Shown here piece after piece: positions 8,488-17,069 of a DNA stretch of 41,135 bases; position 1 is the first letter of the stretch, and each line of letters begins with the position of its first letter. The position numbers were made by a program, and so were the translations under genes. The notes under the pieces are model-generated. The model saw only the letters and a list, made by a program, of their open reading frames with translations. It did no database searches and was not told the DNA's origin. This stretch comes from Mediterranea sp. (in: CFB group bacteria). Lineage in GTDB: Bacteria > Bacteroidota > Bacteroidia > Bacteroidales > Bacteroidaceae. The stretch is from positions 1 to 41,135 of the forward strand of contig JAISIZ010000102.1 in NCBI GenBank assembly GCA_031261785.1, in the 5' to 3' direction.

Positions 8488-10227
8488 ATGACAGCGATGA
8501 ATATGAAACAGTATATACTTTCCCTCATAGCGACCCTGGCACTGACGCTCGGCATGAGTTCGTGCCTCGACCTCGACCCGCAAGACCAATTGGCCGACGG
8601 TAACCTGTGGTCGGAAGCCAACGACTTCAAGTACTTAGCCAACAACTTCTACGGCTGGACGCGCGACTTCAGCGGCATACTCAACGACGAGCCGCACTCC
8701 GACATCCGCAGCGACCTGATGATCCCGCTGAACTCGACCAACTCGTTCAGCCACGGTAACAATACCATCCCCACCTCCGACAAGAGCTATACCGACGCCT
8801 ACAACCGCATCCGCCGCTGCAACCTGCTGCTGCAAAACGCCGCCGGATACACGGGAGCCGAATCCATCGACCAGTACGCGGGCGAGGCTCACTTCTTCCG
8901 CGCGTACTTTCACTTCGACTTGGTGCAGCTGTACGGCAACGTCGTCATCGACAGGGGCGTGATGGACATCACCTCGCCCGAGCTGACCGCGCCGCGCGAC
9001 GACCGCGGATTAGTGATCGACTTCTGCATAGAGGATTTGAACCAGGCCGCCGCATTGTTGCCCGACGCCGAACCCGAGAAGGGACGCATCACCAAGTGGG
9101 CGGCCTACGCCCTCCTGTCGCGCGTGGCCTTGTACGAAGGTACGTGGCAAAAGTTCCGCGGGAACGAGACGCGGGGCAGGGAGCTGCTCGACATCGCCGC
9201 CAAAGCCGCCAAAAACGTGATGGACGGCGGCGCGTACGAGCTGTTCAAGCCCGCGGCGCTCGGCACCATGGCCTACAAATACCTCTTCACGCTGGCCGAC
9301 GCGCAGAGCACGCCGGTGGCGAGCCTCACCAAGGCCAGCAACAAAGAGTACGTCTTCTATCGGCGGCACGACAACGACCTCTCGCGCCCCAATCTCAACA
9401 TCACCCACGGCACGGTGGCCAACGCGTTCCAGATCAGTCGGAAGTTCGTGAACATGTATCTCTGCGCCGACGGACTGCCCATCGACCTCTCGCCCCTGTT
9501 CAAGGGCTACGCCACGACCCTCTCGGAGTTTGCCGACCGCGATAACCGCATGTACAACTGCTTTCTGCAAGACGGCGAGAAATATTGGATCAACGACGCC
9601 GGCAACTGCCGTGTAGACTGGAAGGGAATGGAGGGCGAAGACGCCGCCAACGCCCTCACCAACACCGTGACCAAAGGCACCGGCTACCAGAACAGGAAAT
9701 GGGGTACCGAGCGCCAGGTGAACGACTATTACGAAGGTTACGACTTCCCCATCATCCGCTACGCCGAGGTGTTGCTCAACTATGCCGAGGCGGTGTACGA
9801 GCGCGACGGGGCCATATCGGATCCCGACCTCGACCTCTCGCTCAACCTTGTCCGCTCGCGTGTCAATCCCGAGATGCCCAAGCTGAGCAACGGTCTGGTA
9901 AATGGCAACGGCCTGGACATGCGCGACGAAATCCGGCGCGAGCGCACCGTGGAGCTTTACTTCGAGGGATTCCGCCTCGACGATCTCAAGCGCTGGAAGA
10001 CGGCGGAGGCCGAAATGCCGCAGGACATCGTCGGCATACAGTGGACGGGCACCGAGTACGCCAGCAAATGGGCCACCGAGAGCGGCACGCCGAAGGATGC
10101 CAGCGGGTGCATCGTACGCGAAAGCGGACGTTCGTGGACGGAGAAGAACTATCTGCTTCCGCTGCCGTCGGATCAGCTGCAACTCAACCCCAATCTGGGA
10201 CAAAACACGGGGTGGAGCGCGGAATAA
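8488..10227 (+). CDS. SusD/RagB-type glycan-binding lipoprotein
   Basis: A surface lipoprotein that caps the SusC barrel and binds glycan. The lipobox is GMSSC; the most natural start is the third in-frame ATG (8503, MKQYILSLIATLAL), though 8488 and 8497 are also possible. Family hallmarks are the N-terminal NLWSEANDFKYLANNFYG block, the TPR-like GEAHFFRAYFHFDLVQLYGN helix (~residues 132-151) and the C-terminal ELYFEGFRLDDLKRW. Length (about 575 residues) is usual. It is tightly linked to susC upstream and to a Big2-domain lipoprotein downstream. Confidence 0.95.
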   Translation: MTAMNMKQYILSLIATLALTLGMSSCLDLDPQDQLADGNLWSEANDFKYLANNFYGWTRDFSGILNDEPHSDIRSDLMIPLNSTNSFSHGNNTIPTSDKSYTDAYNRIRRCNLLLQNAAGYTGAESIDQYAGEAHFFRAYFHFDLVQLYGNVVIDRGVMDITSPELTAPRDDRGLVIDFCIEDLNQAAALLPDAEPEKGRITKWAAYALLSRVALYEGTWQKFRGNETRGRELLDIAAKAAKNVMDGGAYELFKPAALGTMAYKYLFTLADAQSTPVASLTKASNKEYVFYRRHDNDLSRPNLNITHGTVANAFQISRKFVNMYLCADGLPIDLSPLFKGYATTLSEFADRDNRMYNCFLQDGEKYWINDAGNCRVDWKGMEGEDAANALTNTVTKGTGYQNRKWGTERQVNDYYEGYDFPIIRYAEVLLNYAEAVYERDGAISDPDLDLSLNLVRSRVNPEMPKLSNGLVNGNGLDMRDEIRRERTVELYFEGFRLDDLKRWKTAEAEMPQDIVGIQWTGTEYASKWATESGTPKDASGCIVRESGRSWTEKNYLLPLPSDQLQLNPNLGQNTGWSAE

Positions 10228-10257
10228 ATGAAGAATTTAAGAATGAAGAACGAAGAA
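10228..10257 (+). repeat. GAATGAAGAAT-type short repeat between susD and next gene
   Basis: ATGAAGAATTTAAGAATGAA and the next ten bases belong to the AT-rich repeat family also seen at 955-986, 24911-24957 and 36061-36085. It creates spurious in-frame ATGs ahead of the true start at 10267. Confidence 0.55.
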
Positions 10258-10266
10258 TCACAGATT

Positions 10267-11784
10267 ATGAGAACAAATACATGTCTTAACTCCATCAAGC
10301 TCTTGGGCGGACTGCTGATAGCCGCCGGGCTGACGGCCTGTGTGGGACAGGACCAGGACACGGGCGGCGCGCTGGGCGAATCGACGGCCATCTCGGCCAT
10401 CACCATCGCCGACACGCCCTATAATACGGACGCCAACACGCTCTGTCTGCTGCTGGGCGAGCAGGTGACGCTCGACGTGGCGCTCACTCCGTCGGAAGGC
10501 ATCACATTTCCCGGCATCGTCTGGTCGTCGGACGACGCTTCCATCGCTTCCGTGACGCAGGACGGGACCATTATCGCCGAGGCACTGGGAACCACCATCG
10601 TACGCGTGGTGCCCGAGATCGGTTTCGGACCGGCCGCCGCCACGCCGTCGCGCACGGTGACCGTGATCGACCACTATATCTATATGGATGCCATCACCAT
10701 CGGCGACGTACCCACCGGAACCATCGCCGTGGGCGAGCCGGTGCAGCTCACCGCCACGCCGACGCCCGCCACCGCCACCTTCGTGCGCTACACCTGGAGC
10801 AGTAGCGACCCATCCGTGGCCACGGTCGACGAGAACGGCGTGGTGACGGGCAAGAGCGACGGCGTGACGACCATCACCGTGACGGCCGACGACCGCAACC
10901 CCAACACGCCGGCCTCCGCCACCTGCCAGATCGAGGTCGAGGTACCCGTACCGGTTCAGAGCCTCGAGATACCGAGCGACAGCTACCTCTCGCAATTGGG
11001 ATACTCGGAGACGTACCAGATTCAATTCAATGTCACGCCGACCGACGCGACCCTCTCACTCATTCAGTGGAGCAGTGACAATCCCGACGCTATCAGTGTG
11101 GACAATAAAGGCAAGCTCACGGTGAAGACATTGAGCGGAGCTTCGGCCATCATCACGGCCACCACGGGCGACATCACCCGCACGGTGAACGTATCGGTAG
11201 CCGCCGGACGTCTCTGGTTCTCGTTCGCCAACGCCTTCGCGCCTTGGCGCATCGACACCAACGGCGCGTCGGTCGCAGGATCGGACGGAACGAAGACCAC
11301 CATCGCCACCAACAACATCGGCACCTCCTCGAAACGTCGCGCCGACATCGCCATCATCAAGAGCGCCGATGGGGGAACCATGGCTATCACGCCGTCGGAG
11401 TACCGCTACGTGGCGGTGAAGGTCGCCATCAACTCGGCGCTGGTGCCCGGCAACAACAGCAAGGGATGCATCAAGCTGGAGATGTTCGACAATCCCCGTA
11501 CCATCGGTCCCAACTACGTGGGCACGGTCAACGCCAACAACTCGTTCACCGTCTTCACCGGCGCCTCGTTCTCGGCTACCGAACCCAACGTTATCTACTA
11601 CGACCTGCAGGGCAAGTACGACTCCATGAACCCCACCAACTGGAACCAGACGTTCAACCTCACGCAGTTCAAGTTCGTCATCGCCGACTATCCCATCGAT
11701 GGAAGCTGCGATTCGTACGACATCTACTGGGTGCGCGCATTCAAGACGCTCGACGAGTTGGCCGCCTTCGTTTCGGCCGAATAA
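10267..11784 (+). CDS. Big2-domain surface lipoprotein, likely glycan-binding
   Basis: About 505 residues from the ATG at 10267, chosen because it gives a clean lipoprotein signal (MRTNTCLNSIKLLGG..., lipobox LTAC). An upstream in-frame ATG at 10228 lies in a repeat. Three bacterial Ig-like (Big2) domains follow: ~40-118 (IVWSSDDASIASV), ~138-210 (YTWSSSDPSVATVDENGVVTG) and ~230-312 (IQWSSDNPDAISVDNKGKLTV). The last ~190 residues form another domain that may be a carbohydrate-binding module, resembling DUF4979-type domains from memory. Position right after SusD is where PULs usually encode a surface glycan-binding protein; Ig domains would hold the binding module away from the membrane. Confidence 0.75.
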   Translation: MRTNTCLNSIKLLGGLLIAAGLTACVGQDQDTGGALGESTAISAITIADTPYNTDANTLCLLLGEQVTLDVALTPSEGITFPGIVWSSDDASIASVTQDGTIIAEALGTTIVRVVPEIGFGPAAATPSRTVTVIDHYIYMDAITIGDVPTGTIAVGEPVQLTATPTPATATFVRYTWSSSDPSVATVDENGVVTGKSDGVTTITVTADDRNPNTPASATCQIEVEVPVPVQSLEIPSDSYLSQLGYSETYQIQFNVTPTDATLSLIQWSSDNPDAISVDNKGKLTVKTLSGASAIITATTGDITRTVNVSVAAGRLWFSFANAFAPWRIDTNGASVAGSDGTKTTIATNNIGTSSKRRADIAIIKSADGGTMAITPSEYRYVAVKVAINSALVPGNNSKGCIKLEMFDNPRTIGPNYVGTVNANNSFTVFTGASFSATEPNVIYYDLQGKYDSMNPTNWNQTFNLTQFKFVIADYPIDGSCDSYDIYWVRAFKTLDELAAFVSAE

Positions 11785-11811
11785 GTAATACCTTTTATCC
11801 ATTAACCAGAT

Positions 11812-13185
11812 ATGAATATCATTCGAACCATCAACAATATCGTAGGGTCGGGAGCATTGCTCCTGACCGCTACCCTCTGCTTCGCGTGCAGCGACATACC
11901 CGCCCTTCCACAATATACCGGCGACGGTAGCGAGGGCGACGACAGCGAACAAACCACCCTGCCGCATCCGTGCATGTTGCACACCGAGGCCGACTTCGAG
12001 TTTATCCGCGCGAAAGTGCAGGCCGGCGCGCAACCCTGGACAGGCGCGTTCGCCCATCTGGAGCGAAGCAACCACGCCGCGGCCTCCTGGCAAGCCAATC
12101 CGGTGAAAAAACTGGCGCGACTCGACCAGAACAACTGGCAGGCCACCTATCCCAACGACTGGAGCAACTACACCAACCTGATGCGCGACGCCGCGTCGGC
12201 CTACCAGTTAGCCCTGCGTTGGAAAATATCGGGCGACGACACGTACGCCACCGCCGCCATCGGTATCCTCAACGCCTGGGCACGCACCTGCACGGGTTAC
12301 ATCACCAATACGCAGGGAAATCTTATCGACCCCAACCAGTTCCTCATCGCCATACAGGTGCATCAGATCAACAACGCGGCCGAGATACTGCGCACCTCGT
12401 CGTTGTGGGCTGAGGCCGACTTCGAGGCATACAAAAAGTGGGTGGTCGACGTCTTCTACCAACACGCCAGCCGCTTCTTGCAGACGCACAACAACGGCGC
12501 TTGCCAGCAGCACTACTGGCTCAACTGGGATTTGGCCAACATGACGGCCGTGCTCTCCATAGGCATCCTCACCGACGACCAGTATAAGATAGACGAAGCC
12601 GTGAAATACTTCAAAACCGGCATTGGCAACGGCAATATCAACAACGCCGTGCCGTACGTCTACCAAGATCCCGATAGCAACGAGCAGATCGGACAGTGCC
12701 AGGAGTCGGGACGCGACCAGGGACACGCCACGCTTTGCGTCAGCTTGCTGGGCGCCTTCTGCCAGATGGCGAAAAACGTGGGCGAAGACCTCTTCACCTA
12801 CGACAACAGCAAGGCGCTGGCCATGTGCGAGTATGTAGGCAAGCACAACTACGGTACCACCTACACCGGCAGCGGCGGCTCGCGTATGCTCACCAATTTC
12901 GCTTACGACATCTCGGGATTACCTTTCACCGCGTACGAGAACTGCTCGCAAAACACGCCCAACTTGTCGGCCGTGGGACGGGGAACCGTGCGACCCGCCT
13001 GGGAACTTATCCACCGTCTGGCGACAGATTACGGATTGTCCGACATCTACACCCGCCAATGGGTGGAAATGATGCGCGGACAAGAAAGTCTGGGCAACAG
13101 CGACGGCGGACAAGGCGACTACGGCCCCAACAGTGGCGGATACGACCAGCTGGGATACGGCACGCTGATGTTTGCCCGCGAATAG
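11812..13185 (+). CDS. alginate-lyase-fold polysaccharide lyase lipoprotein (PL38-like)
   Basis: A 457-residue exported protein (lipobox-like LCFAC, Cys about residue 26) with an alpha/alpha-toroid alginate-lyase (PF05426-type) domain from about residue 50. Recognisable blocks are NWSNYTNLMRDAA-like (here NDWSNYTNLMRDAAS), HYWLNWDLANM and QCQESGRDQGHA. The last, with its Glu-Ser-Gly-Arg-Asp and His, is typical of the fold's active-site side. It should cut a uronic-acid polymer by beta-elimination and leave an unsaturated uronic acid for the GH88 enzyme. Assignment to PL38 (alginate/glucuronan lyases) is from memory; PL5 or an unclassified family is possible. Likely on the cell surface, acting first. 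Confidence 0.7.
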   Translation: MNIIRTINNIVGSGALLLTATLCFACSDIPALPQYTGDGSEGDDSEQTTLPHPCMLHTEADFEFIRAKVQAGAQPWTGAFAHLERSNHAAASWQANPVKKLARLDQNNWQATYPNDWSNYTNLMRDAASAYQLALRWKISGDDTYATAAIGILNAWARTCTGYITNTQGNLIDPNQFLIAIQVHQINNAAEILRTSSLWAEADFEAYKKWVVDVFYQHASRFLQTHNNGACQQHYWLNWDLANMTAVLSIGILTDDQYKIDEAVKYFKTGIGNGNINNAVPYVYQDPDSNEQIGQCQESGRDQGHATLCVSLLGAFCQMAKNVGEDLFTYDNSKALAMCEYVGKHNYGTTYTGSGGSRMLTNFAYDISGLPFTAYENCSQNTPNLSAVGRGTVRPAWELIHRLATDYGLSDIYTRQWVEMMRGQESLGNSDGGQGDYGPNSGGYDQLGYGTLMFARE

Positions 13186-13226
13186 AGAAGCCATATTGAC
13201 AACGAACTGATAAAGGAAGAACCATC

Positions 13227-15389
13227 ATGAAACGTACACTCCTCGCGCTTACGCTTCTGCTAGCCCTCGCCTCCGCGGGTCTGGCGCAGACCGTGAAGCG
13301 TCCAGCCCTGCTCTTCACCCCCGACCGTATCGACGCCGCCAAGCGTCGCGTGCAGAACGAACCCGTCATGGCACAGGCCTGGGGCGAGCTGAGGCAACGC
13401 GCCGACTCCCTGTCGCGGAAGCGCAACCTGGCCGACGCCGAGTACGTGGCGCTGGCCTACCTCATGACCGGCGACAGTCGCTACGCCGACTGGCTGAAGA
13501 ACACCCTGCTCGCCGCCGTGAAGGCCGAGGCGTGGGCCAGCGCGGAGATGCTGGCACGCGTCCCCGCCTGGCACGCCGATCTCAACGTGGCGCACAAGGC
13601 CTACTACTCGGCCATCGCCTACGACGCGGTGTATGGCGAGCTTAGCGGCAGCGAGCGCAAGGAGATCGCGAGGGGATTGAAACGTCTCGCCCTCGACCCG
13701 CTGATGGACGACTGGGTGCGCGAACCTACCCGCATCCATTCGCTCAACTCCATGGGGCACAACTGGTGGACCTCGTGCGTGGGCATGGGCGGATTGCTGG
13801 CGCTCAGCCTGCGCGACGACCTGCCCGAGGCGCGCGAGGCGGCCGCGACGGTGAACCGCATACTGCCCCAATGGTTCAGCTTCGGTGGCGACGTGCTGCA
13901 GCGCAAGCCCCGCACGTTCGACCGCGACGGCGGCATGTACGAGAGCCTGAACTACGCCAACTTCGGCATACAGGAGGCGTTGCTCTTCCGCCTGGCGTGG
14001 AAGAACGTCTATCCCCGCCAGGCGATGCCCGACATCCCGCAGTTGGCGCTGTTGCCCGACTTCTTCCTGCACGTCTGCTACCTCCGCACGGGCGTACTCT
14101 ACAACATCAACCTCGGCGACAGCCACAAGAACATCACCGCCGAAAGCTCGCTGATGCTCCTCCATGCCCTCGGCGTGAAGAACGACAACATGCTGTGGTA
14201 CTTCGCGCAGGTGCGGCAGGGGCAGAACCGCGACGGATACTTCATCAATAGGCCGATGGGTTTCCTTTACACCCCGCAGCTGGATCGCGCGCCGGAAACG
14301 CCGAAACTGGCGAAGGAGCATCTCTTCGCCGACTTCGGATGGGCCACCATGCGTACCTCGTGGGAGAAGGACGCCACGATGCTCACCGTGAAATCGGGAT
14401 ATACCTGGAACCACTCGCACGCCGACGCCAATTCGTTCATCCTCTTCCACAAGGGCGTGGACATCCTCAAGGACGCGGGCAACTGCTGGTATCCCAATCC
14501 TGCCTACCGCGGCTACTTCTTCCAGAGCCGGGCGCATAACGTGGTGCTCTTCGACGGCGAGGGACAACCCACCGAGCAGCAATACCACGGCTCGTCGCTG
14601 CGCGGACAGCTATACGACCTGATGGCCGACGGCGACATCCGCTACGTGCTGGCCGACGGCACGGGGCCTTACGCCGACAACTTCAGCCGCAACTTCCGCC
14701 ACTTCCTCTGGATAGATAACGTCGTCTACGTCGTCGACGACCTCAAGACGCACCGGTACGGCAGCTTTGAATGGCTCTGGCATCCGGGCGGGGAGACGCG
14801 GAAGCGGGGAGCCGACTTCGAGGTGACCAACGGCAAGTCGTCGGTGGTGATCAGGCCGCTCTTTCCGCGGCAACTGGCGCTATCGGACTTCGTGCACGAC
14901 TATCCCGAGGACCTTTGGTGGGAGCAAATCGAGGCGCCGACGGAGGATCTGAAAGGAACGGAGAGCTACTGGTCGTTCCACCTGCCCGGCAAGCGCGACC
15001 GCGTGAAAGCCGTGAACGCCATCATCCTGAAAGACTCCGCCGCGCAACGCGAGCTGCCCCGCATGGAGCGCCGGGAAGGCAAGGACTGGATAGGACTGCG
15101 CGTATATAATAAAGGTAAGGTGACCGACATCTACATCAACCAGCTGGCCGACGGCCGACTGATGCACAGCAACTCGTGGATCGAGGCCGACGGATGGACG
15201 ACGGACGCCTATATGCTGGCCGTCTCCTATCCCGAAGGGACGGAGGCCGCGAAGAGCGAGGATATGTTTGTCTGCTACGGCAGCGCGTTGCGCCGGGGCG
15301 ACACGTCTTACTTCTCGTCGCTGGCGAAACAGACGGTGATAGCCCGGGGAAAGGACAAATCGAAATGGATAGTCAGGAACAACGAATGA
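13227..15389 (+). CDS. heparinase II/III-type polysaccharide lyase
   Basis: A 720-residue protein with signal peptide (cut after GLAQ, residue 21; no lipobox, so periplasmic). Residues ~25-380 form the alpha-toroid with NSMGHNWWTSCVGMGG and DGGMYESLNYANFG; residues ~385-720 form the beta-sandwich beginning with GWATMRTSW and the family hallmark NHSHADANSFILFHKG, then SRAHNVVLFDGEGQ. Members cleave acidic glycans (heparin, alginate, chondroitin, gellan). With no sulfatase in the locus an unsulfated uronic substrate is more likely. The exact PL family cannot be told by eye. Its stop overlaps the next gene's start (ATGA), implying translational coupling. Confidence 0.85.
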   Translation: MKRTLLALTLLLALASAGLAQTVKRPALLFTPDRIDAAKRRVQNEPVMAQAWGELRQRADSLSRKRNLADAEYVALAYLMTGDSRYADWLKNTLLAAVKAEAWASAEMLARVPAWHADLNVAHKAYYSAIAYDAVYGELSGSERKEIARGLKRLALDPLMDDWVREPTRIHSLNSMGHNWWTSCVGMGGLLALSLRDDLPEAREAAATVNRILPQWFSFGGDVLQRKPRTFDRDGGMYESLNYANFGIQEALLFRLAWKNVYPRQAMPDIPQLALLPDFFLHVCYLRTGVLYNINLGDSHKNITAESSLMLLHALGVKNDNMLWYFAQVRQGQNRDGYFINRPMGFLYTPQLDRAPETPKLAKEHLFADFGWATMRTSWEKDATMLTVKSGYTWNHSHADANSFILFHKGVDILKDAGNCWYPNPAYRGYFFQSRAHNVVLFDGEGQPTEQQYHGSSLRGQLYDLMADGDIRYVLADGTGPYADNFSRNFRHFLWIDNVVYVVDDLKTHRYGSFEWLWHPGGETRKRGADFEVTNGKSSVVIRPLFPRQLALSDFVHDYPEDLWWEQIEAPTEDLKGTESYWSFHLPGKRDRVKAVNAIILKDSAAQRELPRMERREGKDWIGLRVYNKGKVTDIYINQLADGRLMHSNSWIEADGWTTDAYMLAVSYPEGTEAAKSEDMFVCYGSALRRGDTSYFSSLAKQTVIARGKDKSKWIVRNNE

Positions 15390-17062
15390 TGAGCATCTAT
15401 TCTTCTATCAGATACGTTGGCGCCCTATTGGTGGCGTGCGTCTGCTGCGCGGCCTGTACGGCGGGACAAGCGGAAACCGCGGCGAAGGCCGCCGAACAGG
15501 ATGCCTTTGACCCGGTCTACCGTGTTTACCAATGGGAGGCGGACCTCGACAGCATAGCCGGCAAGGATGCCGACAACGAGCGCCGCGCGTTCCTCTGGGT
15601 GCCGCCCGGTTGCGAACGGTTGCGCGGCTTCGTCTTCAGCGGGCACAACCAATTGGAGGAGGGGATACTCGAAGACCCCATCTTCCGGAAGGCGCTCGCC
15701 GCGCTGGACTTCGGCGAGGTGTGGATGACGCGCGACATCGATCCCTGTGGGGTCTTCGACCCGTCTTGCGGAGCGCAAGCCTCGTTCGACGAAGCCATCG
15801 CGAAGCTGGCCGACGTGTCGGGCTACGAAGAGCTGAAGTATGCCCCTGTCGTTTACCTCAGTCATTCGGCCCAAGCCTCCGAGCCTTGGAACTTCGGCGC
15901 CTGGAATCCCGAACGGACGCTGGCGATGATCTCTTTCCACGGCGATTCGCCACGCTCCACGTTCCTCTGCTGCAACCACCACAACCCCGATTGGGGTGGT
16001 CGCGACATCGACGGCATACCGGGATTGATTTGTATCGGCTCCGAAGAGTTTCAGGAGTTTCGTATCGAGGATTCGTTCCGCTTCATGCGGCAGTACCCCG
16101 AAAGCCTGATCTCCTTACTCATCAACGACGGTCGCGGACATAGCGACTTCAGCGATGAGGACCTGAAATATCTGGCGCGCTTCATCACGAAAGCGGCCGA
16201 GGCTCGCCTGCCGAAAGAGTGGGACGGAACCTCGCCCATGCCGCTCAAGCGGTTGAGGCGGCAAGACGGCTGGCTGGCCGACCGTTGGCACCGCGACGCG
16301 CTTCCTGCCGCCCTCACCAACACCTGGGGCGGATATGGCGGCAACCGCGATTCGGCCTATTGGTACATCGACGAGGAGATGGCGCGGCGCACCGAGAGCG
16401 TCTACAACCGCGAGCGGAACAAGAAGCGGCAGTACCTGGCCGTGATGCAGGACGGACGTATCCTGAAGCCGGGCGAACCGATGGCTTTCAGCACCGACGG
16501 ACGCGATATCGACGTGCGAGCGAGGGTGGTGTTCACCGATTCGACCTACTCGAGGCTGTCCGACGAGCACGGCATAGAGCCTATCCGCCTGAAACGCTAC
16601 GCCGGCGAGGCGCGCATCGTCAACGACACGACCTTTCGCCTCAGTTTCTACCGGCCGGGCGTCGGACACGATAGAGTGGGCGTCATCGGCATGTTCGCTT
16701 TCTCCGAATCGGACATGATTTACGGACACGCCGTCTGTCCGCTGTCGTGGCGGATGCCGCGCGCCCTGACGGAGGGAACGCCGCAGCGCGTCACCTTTCC
16801 GCAGCCGGAAGACGTGAAAGCGGGTACTGCCTCGTTGCTGTTGAGAGCCACTTCCGACGCCGGCCTGCCGGTGCGATACTACGTGCGCGGAGGTCCGGCA
16901 TACGTGGAAGGCGACACGCTTCGCTTCACGCCTATTCCCCCGAAGGCCAAATATCCCGTCAAGGTCACGGTTGTCGCTTGGCAATACGGCAGCATGGTGG
17001 CACCCAAGGTGCGGACCGCCGAGGCCGTGACGCGTACCCTTTTTATCCACCCCGAAAAATGA
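15386..17062 (+). CDS. putative alpha/beta-hydrolase (esterase) lipoprotein
   Basis: About 558 residues from the ATG at 15386, which overlaps the previous stop as ATGA; this start gives a lipoprotein signal (MMSIYSSIRYVGALLVACV, then VCCAAC). A longer in-frame extension upstream is a shadow of the previous gene. Residues ~30-290 look like an alpha/beta hydrolase: RGFVFSGHNQLEEG, then VVYLSHSAQASEPWNFG with a possible nucleophile Ser in SHSAQA, then ISFHGDS, LICIGSEEFQEF and NDGRGHSDFSDED with a possible catalytic His. The last ~200 residues are beta-rich. I do not recognise a named family. In this context it may remove acyl groups from the glycan so lyases or GH88 can act. Confidence 0.55.
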   Translation: MMSIYSSIRYVGALLVACVCCAACTAGQAETAAKAAEQDAFDPVYRVYQWEADLDSIAGKDADNERRAFLWVPPGCERLRGFVFSGHNQLEEGILEDPIFRKALAALDFGEVWMTRDIDPCGVFDPSCGAQASFDEAIAKLADVSGYEELKYAPVVYLSHSAQASEPWNFGAWNPERTLAMISFHGDSPRSTFLCCNHHNPDWGGRDIDGIPGLICIGSEEFQEFRIEDSFRFMRQYPESLISLLINDGRGHSDFSDEDLKYLARFITKAAEARLPKEWDGTSPMPLKRLRRQDGWLADRWHRDALPAALTNTWGGYGGNRDSAYWYIDEEMARRTESVYNRERNKKRQYLAVMQDGRILKPGEPMAFSTDGRDIDVRARVVFTDSTYSRLSDEHGIEPIRLKRYAGEARIVNDTTFRLSFYRPGVGHDRVGVIGMFAFSESDMIYGHAVCPLSWRMPRALTEGTPQRVTFPQPEDVKAGTASLLLRATSDAGLPVRYYVRGGPAYVEGDTLRFTPIPPKAKYPVKVTVVAWQYGSMVAPKVRTAEAVTRTLFIHPEK

Positions 17063-17069
17063 GATTCGT

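Noticed and set aside
15176..15385. Longer N-terminus for the esterase-like protein
   Set aside because: It overlaps the lyase gene in another frame, is arginine-rich and would hide the lipoprotein signal.
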